Notes under the pieces: model-generated
Told to the model about the DNA's origin: nothing
The model's database searches: none
Seen by the model: only the letters and a program-made list of their open reading frames with translations
Source: Nepenthes gracilis
Lineage: Eukaryota > Streptophyta > Magnoliopsida > Caryophyllales > Nepenthaceae
Length of the DNA: 64,000 nucleotides
Direction: 5' to 3'
Assembly (NCBI GenBank): GCA_033239525.1
Contig: BSYO01000033.1
Coordinates: 12,434,901-12,498,900, forward strand
Translations under genes and position numbers: made by a program
Part shown: one piece after another, positions 30,615 through 43,686 of the stretch
How the letters are laid out: each line of letters opens with the position of its first letter
Numbering within the stretch: position 1 is the stretch's first letter

Positions 30615-32819
30615 TGATGGGTATTATTACCTGAATAACTGGTAACCACCCATAGGATAAAATGTGAAAACTCCTAATAACTTCTACGGTTCATTTTTGG
30701 GAAAGAACTACCATAACCAACCGGAGGTTGCAACCGGAGAAGTTATGAAACCAACGGGAGTTAGGAAAAAAACTAAATGAACTTATCCAGAGAAGTTATA
30801 CTTTTCCTAGAAGTTACAAACCTGAAAGGAGGCCTTATAAAAGGGAAGGTAATCTGTAGCGACCCGAGCTCGGATCCCCGAACCCGACCCGGACCGTTAC
30901 GGTAAAATTCTCAAATGGTCAAAAATCATCAATTACATGTCATCAAATAACTTTAATGAATTCTATAATATCATTTAAGACAAAATCTATAGTCATCATA
31001 AATGCATCATCAAATAAATATCCATAATAATGACTAATAACTTCAATAAATGACATTGATGTCCCACAATATCAATTCTCATAAAGAAATCTCATAAAAG
31101 TTGAACGATAACTAAACAACCAAGATCTTAAATCTCCGTCCGAAGAGCCTCGAACTCTGATATCACTTCTATCTGACGGCTACCCAAAAGTCACGTGATC
31201 TACTTGATGATCTTGATGTCAACCTGTCTAATCTGGAGCCAATAAAACACAAGGGTGAGCCAAAGCCCAGCAAGTGATAATAATCAAAAACGGTATATAA
31301 CAATAATAATCTCGGATATTAAACTATCAAGATCTCAATATAAATCTAACCATCTATTATATCCGATTTAATTTCAACACGTCGTAAACACGACTCTAGG
31401 CAAAATAGGTCCCACGAGACCCGCACATCCAAAAACAGCAAGAGTGCCAAAAACAACCTGTAATCCCCCTAATCCGACATCAACGATGATTGGGGATTTC
31501 CCGGTCCATATGTCGCCGTGAAAGACACGAACAACAATATCGATGAACAACATAGATTCCACCAAATCGAATAACGTAGAATCCGATCCATGGATTCTAC
31601 AAAATATAACTCATGGATTCAAATCAATCCCAAACTCACAAGATATCAACAATGATAAAGCATCACAATGAATCTCCTTGGACCTTATTCTACCATAATG
31701 ACCCAAAAGGGCGTATTTACGCCCGACGGTCAGGTAAGTGCAACGAGGTTATCCATGGTATCCAACTACCCCACAATCCTCCGCAGGTCAAATGCTGTAC
31801 CCGTAGCATGTCCATACCACCTCCGATACCCCTCGCCAATGATAAGCCAGATATCATCATCTACGATGGTCATTAGGTTATAAGCATCCCTCTTGACTCA
31901 CTATACGAGATTACAAGAATTTGATTATCAACTCAAATTGAGGTCACAACTGTACGAGATAATAAGAATCTCCTTGGATCTTATTCTGCCATCGTGAACC
32001 AAAGGCCGCGTATTTACGCCCCCAACGGCTGGGTAGTGCAATGAGGTCATCCATGGTATCCAACTACCCCTACAGTCCTCCCAGAGGCTGTACCCGTAGC
32101 ATGTCGATACCACCCGTGACACCCCTCGCCAAATGATATCCCTGATATCATCTCTTACGATGGTCACATGGCTATAAACATCCCACCGAACTAGGTAATA
32201 TACCTCAACACCACCAGGACACGGAAATCGGTATCGGATAAGCGTAGACCACACTAAAGTACCAAAGCCTCCGATTCGACCAGATACTTCAATGTTTTCA
32301 CACACTCTCCTCAACCTTGACCGTAATAAGCCAACACATACTCACACACCGAGTATAACGCAAAGAAAGTTTTACAACATCAATAATAGGAACGTCGTTC
32401 GGTGCTGACCAGACCGTACTCACACAATCAAATCCAACACAAAGGAATATATATCAGGACGTTCAAAGGAAATACATGGATCGAGATATGATCGACTCAA
32501 TTACTTCATTATTTTTTTCATTTTATTTCGAAGCGATGCCTACGACTAAAGCCAACCATATTTTCATTTCAAATTCCATCCCCGATTAATTTTGCAAGGT
32601 TCTAATTAGGCAATTAGCAATATGTATTTCTCCACAAAATCAATATACATACCTAACTATTAACACAGGCCAGTATATTTCAAAATGCCACATATACAAG
32701 GTCTAAAATGCCTTCTACGCCCTTTAACATTTCTATTCTCATGCATACCCATATGACCACACAAGAACATAGATATATTTTCATTATCCATCTACATTCA
32801 TATATATATATATATATCA

Positions 32820-33400
32820 ACACATATATACCCACACATACCCACACCCAGAGGCCCAATCCATGGCCCGACACCACACACAACCCCCGGCCGAGTCCAA
32901 TCCACACACACAAGGCAACACACCACACACACTCAACCCAGTCAACCCAGCCCAATACACAGACACACAACCCAGGCCCACAGCCCAACACACACAGTAC
33001 CAGGCCCACAACCCAACACACCCACAAACCAGGGCCCACCATCACACACACACATACCCTGGGCCCAGCCCAACTACACACCTTACACACACACACACTG
33101 CCAGCACGCCACTGCTATTTGCCCCCAACCTGCACACTATACATCTATCCTGTAGAAGCAACCACTAGTATACTCCCACACACCCACACAGCGGCATACA
33201 TATTTGTACATATTTATTTTTTTATATTTGTACACAAATACACATACCCAACAATCTTCAGCAGCACCAACCGTACTGCCAGCACACGAAGCAACCCTTC
33301 TCTTCTGCACACAGCAATAAGCCCTCACAATTACGAGCAATACGCTGCTCATACACACACGGTTAATGCACAGCTATGCTCTTAATATACATTAAGTATT
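32820..33400. repeat. CA-rich simple sequence in the family B LTR
   Basis: CACACA, ACCCACAC and ATATAT tracts dominate this stretch on the plus strand. Open frames on both strands here are rich in Thr/His/Pro or Val/Cys and come from the repeat, not from a gene. Confidence 0.7.
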
Positions 33401-34049
33401 TACTGATTTAATTATATATATATATATATATACACGATACCGCACGTATATATATTTGCTTACATATATCTCAACATATATTTATTGTAGCATACGTATA
33501 CTCGATTCACAAGTCTATCTCTCTCAGCCAAAAGCCGAAAGCCTCAACAGAGCACGTAGCCCCTGTTCTTCCCGATTTCAAATTTTACAACAGTTTCTAT
33601 AACAATCTCCACATATAACCCAATTCCAACAGTATCATGAAAATTAAGAAGAAGAAGGAGCAGATCAACGTTTATTAACGAAGCAAGCAGAGAATTGACG
33701 CCACGAAGGAAATCAATTGCGATAAGGATTCACTTGCGATTAGAATAGAATTGACAGTAGAGGTTCACTTGCAATTTGAGGAGAAACGGAAGTAAAGGGA
33801 TTTCACTTGCACAATTAGGGAAGAACACAATTTCTCCCCATTCGAGCCGTAGGCTCTGTTTTTACCCAACTTTTTCAGTTTCAACCGTTTCCACACCATT
33901 TCCACAATATACTCAATTTCAATTAGCAATCATGAAAATTGAGGGAGTGAAGAAGCAATTTATAAGCAAGAAGAGAAATGACCATAGAAGGGAAAATCAC
34001 TTGCCTGTTGAACAGAGACGGTTAGGGTTTAACGGCGACGAGGATTTGC

Positions 34050-34330
34050 GGCGATGGCGGCACAACTGACGACGGCAACGGCAACGGCAACGGCTTCAAC
34101 CGCAACGATCGGCAACGGCAACGACTTCAACGGCAGCAATCGGCAACGGCGACGGCTTCGGTGACTTTGCTCTGCTTCGGCTTCAGATTTGGGGATGGTG
34201 GCTTCGGCTTCGGCACCAACAGCAACGGCGACCTTGAACGGACACGGCCACGGCAGCAAGGTCGACGACGGCGACAGCAGCGGCAACTACGGCGACGACG
34301 GCTTCGGTTTCACGTTCTGCCCTCTCACCT
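34050..34330. repeat. GGCAAC/GGCGAC hexanucleotide-like tract
   Basis: Degenerate repeats of GGCAACGGCAAC and GGCGACGGC, with CTTCGG interspersed. This is the most GC-rich part of the solo LTR and may reflect expansion of a short motif. Confidence 0.6.
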
Positions 34331-34599
34331 TCGTCCTCTGCTCCTCCCCTTCCCAAACCCTACCGCAACGTTAAATAAGGAGAAAGGCCTCCTTAGGGTT
34401 TCCATTTGGGACGCCCGTTTCCTTCCTCCCTTTGCTGCGCCGCTCTCCTCTCTCTCTCTTTTCCCCTCCTTCCTCTTTTTTTCCCCCTTTCTTTCCTTTC
34501 TCTTCTCCCGTTCCTTTTCTTCTTTCCTTCTTCCTACCTTTTCTTTCTTTCTTTCTTTCTTTCTTCTTCTCTTTCCCCTTTTTCTTCGGCCGATTCTTT

Positions 34600-34631
34600 C
34601 CTTCTCCTCACGTTTTATTTATTTATTTATT

Positions 34632-34691
<60 letters not shown>

Positions 34692-34905
34692 CATAATATT
34701 ATTATTATCATTATTATTATTATTACACATTATCATTATTATTATTACTACTACACATAATAATAATATTATTATTATTATTATTACACACATTATTATT
34801 ATTATTATTACTACTACTACTACACACATTATTATTATTATTATTACTACTACTACTACAAACATTATTATTATTATTATTATTATTATATATTTTTAAA
34901 ATATA
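34600..34905. repeat. (ATT)n / (TTTA)n microsatellite
   Basis: TTTATTTATTTA leads into long ATT runs, broken at regular places by ACTACTACTACACAC or CCATAAT blocks. The pattern of short ATT arrays separated by ACAC boundaries suggests compound expansion inside the LTR. Confidence 0.85.
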
Positions 34906-35479
34906 TATTTTTATTATTAATTATTTAATTTTTGTTATTACATTTTATTATCATTATATCCACAATTATTATCTTATAATAATTATTATGTTTATGATTT
35001 ATTTCTAATTATTATTAATATTTATTAGCATATATTTTACTCACATTTATTATTATTAACATTTATAATTTATTATTACTTATTTCATAATCATTATTAT
35101 TTATAATATTTATTAATATCAATATTTTAAATTTATTAATTATTATATTAATTGATATAACTCGAAGCCGAATCAATCGGGCGTTACATAATCCTCCAGG
35201 AGGGAGACTTTTGGCCCGAAAACTCTCTTTCTCCTCGAAAAATTACTATCCGAAAGAAAATATATCTTTTCCTTTTTACTCTCAAAAGCCCAGCTGATCG
35301 ACTTGGGCGTCGGAGAAATTTCTGGGGATTTAGCTTTGGCGCCTTCCGACCATCTCTGCTTCTTTTGTGTTGTGCAAGTCTTGAGTTAAAAAGACGGGTG
35401 TGAGAAATCATCTCCATCAACCTTTGGACCGAGATCCGCACATTATCTCCGTCTAACTCCTTGGATGAGATCAGCAACA

Positions 35480-35500
35480 TTCGGCCCTGGTCTGTGGGAG
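35480..35500 (+). promoter_or_regulatory. Decayed primer binding site of the satellite-bearing element
   Basis: TTCGGCCCTGGTCTGTGGGA directly follows the LTR end GCAACA. It resembles the TTGGCGCC-GTCTGTGGGA sequence found after LTRs of Tat and Athila elements, with several changes. Confidence 0.45.
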
Positions 35501-38500
35501 AAGCCAAAAAGCCCGATTTTCCACTAAAAGGCATAAGAACAAAACTGTCTACTTACAACAAGCATTCCTCCGTCGGAGAAATCGGATTGACTTCCTAAAC
35601 AAACGATGGTAGTACTCATCCCGCCCTTGGCATGTTAACGGGCTACTTCCTATCTTCTGCGATTTCCAAAAAAAATCGAGACGGCGGGCATTGGCATTTC
35701 CTCTCTAAAAATACCAAACGAAGCATTTTAGAATTTTTCCTCACGAAAATTAGGACACGGATCCATTCAGTACTCACTCTCATATAGCAAACAGATTTTT
35801 CTAACCGGGAGCCTACGGTTTCCAGCACTTCGGCATCTACAAGTCCATTCAGAAGTAAATTCCAACCCGGGTGGAGTGAAATCCACTCCGGACTTTGTTC
35901 AATCCTAGGGTTCCATTCTGAAATCCTACTTTAAAAATTCCACAATAAGTGACCAACGTTGCCCTGGGGGCTCTTTCTTCAACCGCCCATACTGCAATTT
36001 TAAGAAGAAGAAATGAAGAAAGCGCCCAACTTAAAAAACATACAGGTACAATATTCGAACCTGTCCACTCCCAAGATTGCAAGCAAAAAGAGGCCCAGAT
36101 TTGGCCTAGGCCGGTTGGACTTAGTCAATGGAGCAGATCGGATTGCAGCGCAGCAGCATAAGAAAAGGAGAAGAGGGAAGAGAAGGAAGAAGGAAGACGT
36201 GCAGAGCGATAACGATCGTCATCTCCGGAGGAGATACCGCCCAGATCTGACGCCGGTGAAGCTCTCTCCATGTTTTCCTCTCCAATTTGTGTCGCGATGT
36301 GAAGAGATGAAGCAAGAGCCACGAGATGCCATTAACCCTATTATCGCCATCGTCGGAGGAAAGATCAAGAAATGAGAACGTCCCACTTTGACTCCGTTTC
36401 AATATTAAGTCGAGGATCGGTAAGTAACTATGGCGTCCCAAAAGCTATCCAAGCTAATGCCACTGCCCCCAAACTTGATTTTGCATTAAGGAAGCCGAAC
36501 TTGATTTCTAAAAGCCGAACTCGATTCTTCAAGGAGCGAACCAATTTCGTGCACAAACCGAACTTGATTTCTAAAAGCGAACTCGATTCTTCAAGGAGCG
36601 GCCGAATTTCTTGCGAACAGCCGAACTTGATTTATTTTACAGACAAAGGATGTTAGGTTTTAATATGCACAAAGCCGGAGACTTCTTTTCAAAAGGGCTG
36701 AGTTTGATCTGGTGCAGATTTCGATTAAATCTCAGAGATAGATTTGGTTTGACAAACCGATTTCAATTTCTAACGCTGTGGTGATCGAGACTTTGATGCA
36801 CAGGGCCGATGCACAAGCCGATTTCGATCTTTCGAAAATGCCGATTTCTATTTGAAGGCATAGCCCACTTAGGCTTCCAAATTCTACTCTAGCCACATCT
36901 CACTGCGGCTCTCAAAATAGACTCGGAATTTTTTCTCACAAAAAGGTGATTTGAGTGCCATGGTATTTTCTACTTTCATAGCCGACCAGACCACTCCGGC
37001 ATTTCCTCGCAAAACTTGCTGGTCGGCATTTCCTCTCCAACAGCAAATCGGTCATGTCTCTCACAAACAACCGATTTGAATATTCAAACACAGCCCCTCA
37101 AATTCCAAACAGAATGGCGCTCTACATTCTCAAGCAGTAAAATCGAAACCGGTAAAATTTGAGGTGATCAAAGTCCACTCCATCCGGAAGCAACTCCAAT
37201 AGCTCAAAGCACTCCAAAAATCTGTCGCAGATTACCGGTCGGCTTTAACAAATTTCCAAATCGGCATTTGAAGGTGGAAAAACCGATTTCAATTCAAATC
37301 GGCTGAGGAAAATCCAAATCGGCCTTTGAGATGCAAAAATCTGATTTCATTTCTAAATCGGCCTTTGAGGTACAAAAATCCGATTTCATTTCTAAATCGG
37401 TATTTCCTAAGCAAACGGTAATTCAATCGGTTTCAAATTCAAATCGGCATTTCCGATCACAGCTTACTCGGATCTCAAAATCAACTCGAATTTTCCCTGC
37501 TTGAAGCAAAGCATTTGATTAAAAGTCATTCCACCGATTTTCACTTCGCTCCAAAATACTCCGGCTCTCGGAGTGCTCATCCACCTCATAAGGCTGCCAA
37601 TGCCTGGGACGTCGGCCAACTCGGACTTCATCCCTTCTCGATTTTCAATCGACTACGGATTTCGGCGCAGATATTCCCCAGTAGCACGAAGAGCTTCGGA
37701 AATCTCTCCTAAATTAAGCACTCCGGCAGCAACCGTTGTCTCAGCCAATCAAAGTGCACTCCAACATCACTTTGGACAGTGAATGTTCACTTAGGTGGTT
37801 GTCCACTCCAAAAGGCTGCCAATCCCGGACTTCAATCAACTCCGGACTTTAGTTAACTCCGGATTTTTACGAAGCACTTCGGAAATCTCTAGCAAATTTC
37901 CAAATCGGCATTTGGAAGTGTCAAAACTAATTTCAATTAAAATCGGTTGAGGAAAATCAGAATCAGCCTTTGAAGGTGTAAAAACCGATTTCAATTCCAA
38001 TCGGGTTTTCCTATCACAACTTTTCAATCTGTATTGCCCTACCTGGCATTCGGTCGAGAATCACTCCATCCAAAAGCAAAAGTCCCTCGGATTTGTCTCA
38101 CGTTTAGTGGGTTGATTCCACTCGGTAATTCCTCTCTCATTCGATTGCTAGGATTGATCGCAAGAAGTATTATCTCAGCCGGCCCAAGATTTATTTTGGT
38201 CATAATTCAGCTCTACTCGGATATTCTACGGCGTAAAATCCAATCCGGCATTTTTCACGTCACAGAAAACTGATTCCAAATCCAAATGGGCTTTTGAGGT
38301 GTAAAAACCGATTTCAATTCTAAATCGGTATTTCCTCTCACTCCGGAAGCAACACAATAGGTCAAAGGCAGGTGCCAAAATCCAAATCGGAATTTCTCCT
38401 CACAAGAAGCCGATTTCAACTTCAGAACCGGCATCTCCTCTCACAGGTTGCTGGTTGGTATTTCTTCTCGCAAGAAACCGATTTCAACTTCAAAACCGGC

Positions 38501-39715
38501 ACCCAAACCAGCGCCACGAGTAGCTCACTCCTGCATCAATATTGCCGTTTTGCTAACCAGGCATTATGCCGGTTGAGATCCACTCCGACCAAAAAGGGGC
38601 ATTCCGTCGATTATTCTCACTCCGGTCATAGCCCGCAAAAGGCACTCATGCTGATTTTCATTCCGGTACACAAGAGTCACTTAAGCCAGATAGCAGTCGA
38701 GCCGAGTTGCCAATCATGTCGAGTTGCCAATCAAGTATCTAGCCCAGTTTAGATTCACTTCAGCATTTTGTATCTCATCAAGTCGGTTTAGATCCACTCC
38801 AGCATATTACTTCTTTCAACTAGCCGATTTGATAGCATTCATTCCAGCTCCCAGAATTGAGCATCCAACCGGAGTCAATCAACTTAATGCAACAAGTCCG
38901 AAATTCTTTGACTACGATGTTAAGATGAACTCCAGTCGAAATCCATTACAGCCATTCTGCCGCCAACAAGACACTTTGACAGATTACCACACCAGTACCT
39001 AAACAACTCCGGACTTCGGCGAACTCCGAAATTCAATCGACTTCGGATTTCAGCGCAGATTTTCCCCAGTGGCACGAAGCACTCCGAAAAATCACTCGCA
39101 AATTTCAGAATAAGCCTTTGAAGGTGTAGAAACCGATTTAAACTTCAAAGCCGGCATTTTCTCTCACAAGAAACCGGTTCAAGTTACATACGGTGTAATA
39201 CATCCTACCATGAGTAACCGAACCCAACACAATGACCTTTGTTGATAATCTTATGATTTCAATCGCTTGACTTATACGGTCTTAAGATATTACGCTAGAG
39301 TTTTCACCCTTCAACTCCCACGTAATTGAGGTCGTCCGGCATTCGCAGAAAAAGGCTTGGATTGATAATTTTGTAACCCAAGCGGCCACAAATGACAAGA
39401 CATGACGGTAATTAGGAAATTGATTCAGTTATTAAATACTGATGAAAGCAATGTATGGTCCATATCGCACCAAGATCATGGCACTCCGTCTAATTTGAAT
39501 ACCAAGCGGCTTAAAAGGCGTCGAGTACATCTTTTTCCATCATCAATACAACATCAATAAAAATCAAAGTTGATGCGAAGGATTTGATGAAGGCTGCATT
39601 GAAGATTCAGCAGCTTCAGAAAATTCTTTCAAATCTGATCGGAGGTGGGCACCCAGGTTCCTAGGATCAAAAAAGCCGACCGAAAAATTTGGATCCGATT
39701 TAACAATTTGATCCA
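35501..39715. other. Non-coding interior of the satellite-bearing element
   Basis: No gag, pol or antisense ORF is recognised in 4.2 kb. The stretch from 36.5 to 39.1 kb is built from a scattered motif around AAACCGATTTCAATT and CAAATCGGCATTT. A 70-base or so unit with CCGAACTTGATTTCTAAAAG is tandemly duplicated at 36490-36630. A purine-rich segment at 36150-36250 contains short frames only. Origin of this sequence is unknown. Confidence 0.5.
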
Positions 39716-42700
39716 GAGTGTGACCAAAAAGTTGGAGTCACCAAATCCGGAGTGAATAAACCCCGAGTGACCAAAAAGAGGGAGTCACCAAATCCAGAGT
39801 GAATAAACCCGGAGTGACCAAAAAGCGGGAGTCACCAAATCCGGAGTGAATAAACTCGGAGTGACCAAAAAGAGGGGGTCACTAAATCCGGAGTGAATAA
39901 ACACTGAGTGACCAAAAAGCGGAAGTCACTAAATCCGGAGTGAATAAACCCGGAGTGACCAAAAAGCGGGAGTCACCAAATTCGGAGTGAATAAACCCGG
40001 AGTGACCAAAAAGCGGGAGTCACCAAATCCGGAGTGAATAAACCCGGAGTGACCAAAAAGCGGGAGTCACCAAATCCGGAGTGAATAAACCCGGAGTGAC
40101 CAAAAAGCGGGAGTCACCAAATCCGGAGTGAATAAATCCGGAGTGACCAAAAAAGCAGGAGTCACCAAATCCGGAGTGAATAAACCCGGAGTGACCAAAA
40201 AGAGGGAGTCACCAAATCCAGAGTGAATAAACCCGGAGTGACCAAAAAGCGGGAGTCACCAAATCCAGAGTAAATTAACCCGAAGTGACCAAAAAGCGGG
40301 AGTCACCAAATCCGGAGTGAATAAACCCGGAGTGACCAAAAAGCGGGAGTCACTAAATCCGGAGTGAATAAACGCTGAGTGACCAAAAAGCGGAAGTCAC
40401 TAAATCCGGAGTGAATAAACCCGGAGTGACCAAAAAGCGGGAGTCACCAAATTCGGAGTGAATAAACCCGGAGTGACCAAAAAGCGGGAGTCACCAAATC
40501 CGGAGTGAATAAACCCGGAGTGACCAAAAAGCGGGAGTCACCAAATCCGGAGTGAATAAACCCGGAGTGACCAAAAAGCGGGAGTCACCAAATCTGGAGT
40601 GAATAAACCTGAGTGACCAAAAGAGGGGGTCACTAAACCGAGTGAATAAAGCGAGTGACCAAAAAGCGGAAGTCACTAAATCCGGAGTGAATAAACCCGG
40701 AGTGACCAAAAAGCGGGAGTCACCAAATCTGGAGTGAATAAACCCGGAGTGACCAAAAAGCGGGAGTCACCAAATCCGGAGTGAATAAACCCGGAGTGAC
40801 CAAAAAGCGGGAGTCACCAAATCCGGAGTGAATAAACCCGGAGTGACCAAAAAGCGGGAGTCACCAAATCCGGAGTGAATAAACCCGGAGTGACCAAAAA
40901 GAGGGAGTCACCAAATCCGGAGTGAATAAACCCGGAGTGACCAAAAAGAGGGAGTCACCAAATCCAGAGTGAATAAACCCGGAGTGACCAAAAAGCGGGA
41001 GTCACCAAATCCAGAGTAAATTAACCCGAAGTGACCAAAAAGCGGGAGTCACCAAATCCGGAGTGAATAAACCCGGAGTGACCAAAAAGCGGGAGTCACT
41101 AAATCCGGAGTGAATAAACGCGAGTGACTAAAAAGCGGAAGTCACTAAATCGGAGTGAATAAACCGGAGTGACCAAAAGCGGAGTCACCAAATTCGGAGT
41201 GAATAAACCGGAGTGAAAGCGGGAGTCACCAAACCGGGAGTGAATAAACCGTGAGTGACCAAAAAGCGGGAGTCACCGTCAGGAGTGAATAAAACTGAGT
41301 GACCAAAAAGAGGGGGTGACTTAATCCTGAGTGAATAAACTCGAGTGACCAAAAGCTAAGTCACTAAATCCGGAGTGAATAAATAGGAGTGACAAAAAGT
41401 GGAGTCACCAAATCCGGAGTGAATAAACCCGAGTGACCAAAAGCGGGAGTTACCAAATCAGGAGTGAATAAACCGGAGTGACCAAAAAGTGGAGTCACCA
41501 AACCGAGTGAATAAACCGGAGTGACGAAAAGAGGGAGTCACTAAATCCGGAGTGAATAAACTCGAGTGACCAAAGCGGAAGTCACTAAATCGGAGTGAAT
41601 AAACCCTTTGAGTGACCAAAAAGCGGGAGTCACCAACCGGAGTGAATAAACCCGGAGTGACCAAAAGCGGAGTCACCAATCCGAGAATAAACCGGAGTGA
41701 CCAAAAAGCGGGAGTCACCAAATCCGGAGTGAATAAACCCGGAGTGACCAAAAAGAGGGAGTCACCAAATCCGGAGTGAATAAACCCGGAGTGACCAAAA
41801 AGCGGGAGTCACCAAATCCGGAGTGAATAAACCCGGAGTGACCAAAAAGAGGGGGTCACTAAATCCGGAGTGAATAAACTCTGAGTGACCAAAAAGCGGA
41901 AGTCACTAAATCCGGAGTGAATAAACCCGGAGTGACCAAAAAGCGGGAGTCACCAAATCCGGAGTGAATAAACCCGGAGTGACCAAAAAGCGGGAGTCAC
42001 CGTCGGAGTGAATAAACCGGAGTGACCAAAAAGCTGAGTCACCAAATCCGGGAGTGAATAAACCCGGAGTGACCAAAAAGCGGGAGTCACCAAATCCGGA
42101 GTGAATAAACCCGGAGTGACCAAAAAGCGGGAGTCACCAAATCCGGAGTGAATAAACCCGGAGTGACCAAAAAGCGGGAGTCACCAAATCCGGAGTGAAT
42201 AAACCCGGAGTGACCAAAAAGAGGGGGTCACTAAACAGGAGTGAATAAACTCTGAGTGACTAAAAGCGGAAGTCACGAAATTGAGTGAATAAACCCGGAG
42301 TGACCAAAAGTGGAGTCACCAAATTCGGAGTGAATAAACCCGGAGTGACAAAAGCGGAGTCACCAAACCGGTGTGAATAAACCCGGAGTGACCAAAAAGC
42401 GGAGTCAAGAACTGAGTGAATAAACCGGAGTGAAAGCGGAGTCACCAAACGGAGTGAATAAACCCGGAGTGACCAAAAGCGGAGTCACCAAATCCGAGTG
42501 AATAAACCCGGAGTGACCAAAAGCGGGAGTCACCGTCCGAGTGAATAAACTGAGGAGTGAAAAAGAGGGAGTCACCAAATCCGGAGTGAATAAACCCGGA
42601 GTGACCAAAAAGCGGGAGTCACCAAATTCGGAGTGAATAAACCCGGAGTGACCAAAAAGCGGGAGTCACCAAATCCGGTGTGAATAAACCGGAGTGACAG

Positions 42701-43085
42701 CGGGAGTCACCAACCGGAGTGAATAAACCCGGAGTGACCAAATAGCGGGAGTCACCAAATTGAGTGAATTAACCGGAGTGACTAAAAGCGGGAGTCACCA
42801 AACCGAGTGAATAAACCGGAGTGACCAAAAAGCTGGAGTCACCAAATCCGAGTGAATAAACCCGGAGTGACAAAAAGCTGAGTCACCAAATCCAGAGTAA
42901 ATTAACCCGAAGTGACCAAAAAGCGGGAGTCACCAAATCCGGAGTAAATTAACCCGAAGTGACCAAAAAGCGGGAGTCACCAAATCCGGAGTGAATAAAC
43001 CCGGAGTGACCAAAAAGCGGGAGTCACCAAATTCGACGTAAAAATATCCGGAGTGACCAGAAAAACGGAGTCACCAAATCCGGAG
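39716..43085 (+). repeat. 47-bp satellite array, about 71 copies
   Basis: The consensus unit is GAGTGACCAAAAAGCGG + GAGTCACCAAATCCG + GAGTGAATAAACCCG. The three thirds all begin GAGT and look like diverged copies of a 15-17 bp ancestor. The array fills 3.37 kb just before the PPT hairpin of the element. A variant unit with AGAGTAAATTAACCCGAAG recurs at about 40265, 41011 and 42893, which shows block duplication within the array. Reverse-strand frames (VTPGLFTPDL...) are products of the repeat. Confidence 0.95.
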
Positions 43086-43130
43086 CAATGAAAATCTTGA
43101 AAAATCCTAAGTAATCAATCCATCAGAAAA

Positions 43131-43170
43131 CATGCTAGAAGTTAAAATTTTAATCTTCTAGCATGGGGGG
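43131..43170 (+). promoter_or_regulatory. Hairpin and polypurine tract of the satellite-bearing element
   Basis: CATGCTAGAAGTTAAAA and TTTTAATCTTCTAGCATG pair almost perfectly, with one bulged base and no loop (43131-43165). GGGGGG (43165-43170) and CTAG follow, then the 3' LTR. Confidence 0.65.
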
Positions 43171-43174
43171 CTAG

Positions 43175-43686
43175 TGATGGGTATTATTACCCGAATAACT
43201 GGTAACCACCCATGGGATAAAATGTGGAAACTCCTAATAACTTCTACGGTTCATTTTTGGGAAAGAACTACCATAACCAATCGGAGGTTGCAACCGGAGA
43301 AGTTATGAAACCAACGGGAGTTAGGAAAAACTAAATGAATTTATCCAGGAGAAGTTATACTTTTCCCGGAAGTTCAAAGCGAGGCCTTATAAAGGGAAGG
43401 TAATCCTCCGATGAGGGGACTTCTTTGGCCCTGAAACTCTCTCTCTCGAAAAATTACTATCTCAAAAAAAAATATATCTTTCCCTTTTTACTCTCAAAAA
43501 GGCCGATCGATTTCAGTCGAGAGCCTTTGGGGATTTAGCCCTATTGGCCTTCTCGACCATCTTGTCTTCTTTTGTGTTGTACAGGTCTTGAATTAAAAAA
43601 GACAGAGTGACAGGAATCATCTCCATCAACCACTGGACCAGATCCGCAACATTATCTCCGTCTAACTCCGGACCAGATCCGCAACA
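43175..43686 (+). repeat. 3' LTR of the satellite-bearing element
   Basis: 512 bp from TGATGGGTATTATTACCCG to CCAGATCCGCAACA. It is the uninterrupted counterpart of the 5' LTR and is followed by the second GATAT. Confidence 0.88.

Larger units (their letters stand above)
30855..35188 (+). mobile_element. 4.3-kb solo LTR (family B), nested
   Basis: It starts TGTAGCGACCCGAGCTCGG and ends CAATCGGGCGTTACA, with identical TAATC duplications (30850-30854, 35189-35193). TGTARCGACCC...GGGCGTTACA ends and great length fit chromovirus (Tekay-type) LTRs; this lineage call is inference. There is no coding remnant between the ends. A segment with 'gaatctccttgga..ttattct' is duplicated internally 296 bp apart (from 31670 and from 31966). 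The 3' half includes long simple-sequence tracts. The copies at 44067, 54977 and 63107 are related. Confidence 0.8.
30615..35479 (+). repeat. 5' LTR of the satellite-bearing element, interrupted
   Basis: The LTR runs 30615-30854 and resumes at 35189. The second half reads ATCCTCCAGGAGGGAGACTT on to GAGATCAGCAACA. Without the nested solo LTR it is about 526 bp and aligns over its whole length with the 3' LTR. Confidence 0.85.
30615..43686 (+). mobile_element. Non-autonomous Tat-like LTR element carrying a 47-bp satellite
   Basis: LTRs of about 526 bp (30615-35479 less a nested insertion) and 512 bp (43175-43686) start TGATGGGTATTATTAC and end GCAACA. Identical GATAT duplications flank the element (30610-30614, 43687-43691). 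A decayed PBS, a GGGGGG PPT and the TGATGGG start resemble the coding Tat element at 5487. The interior has no gag, pol or antisense ORF. It holds 4.2 kb of unrecognised sequence and then about 71 tandem copies of a 47-bp unit. It would need proteins supplied by another element. Confidence 0.88.

Noticed and set aside
32708..33385. 225-codon Thr/His/Pro-rich ORF and its antisense partner
   Set aside because: Products of CA-rich simple sequence in a solo LTR.
34161..34899. Several ORFs of 96-199 codons
   Set aside because: They encode low-complexity Phe/Leu/Ile/Tyr runs from CT-rich and ATT microsatellite sequence.
39716..43085. CRISPR-like or protein-repeat interpretation of the 47-bp array
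   Set aside because: There are no unique spacers, the genome is eukaryotic, and the open frames on the minus strand only mirror the repeat.
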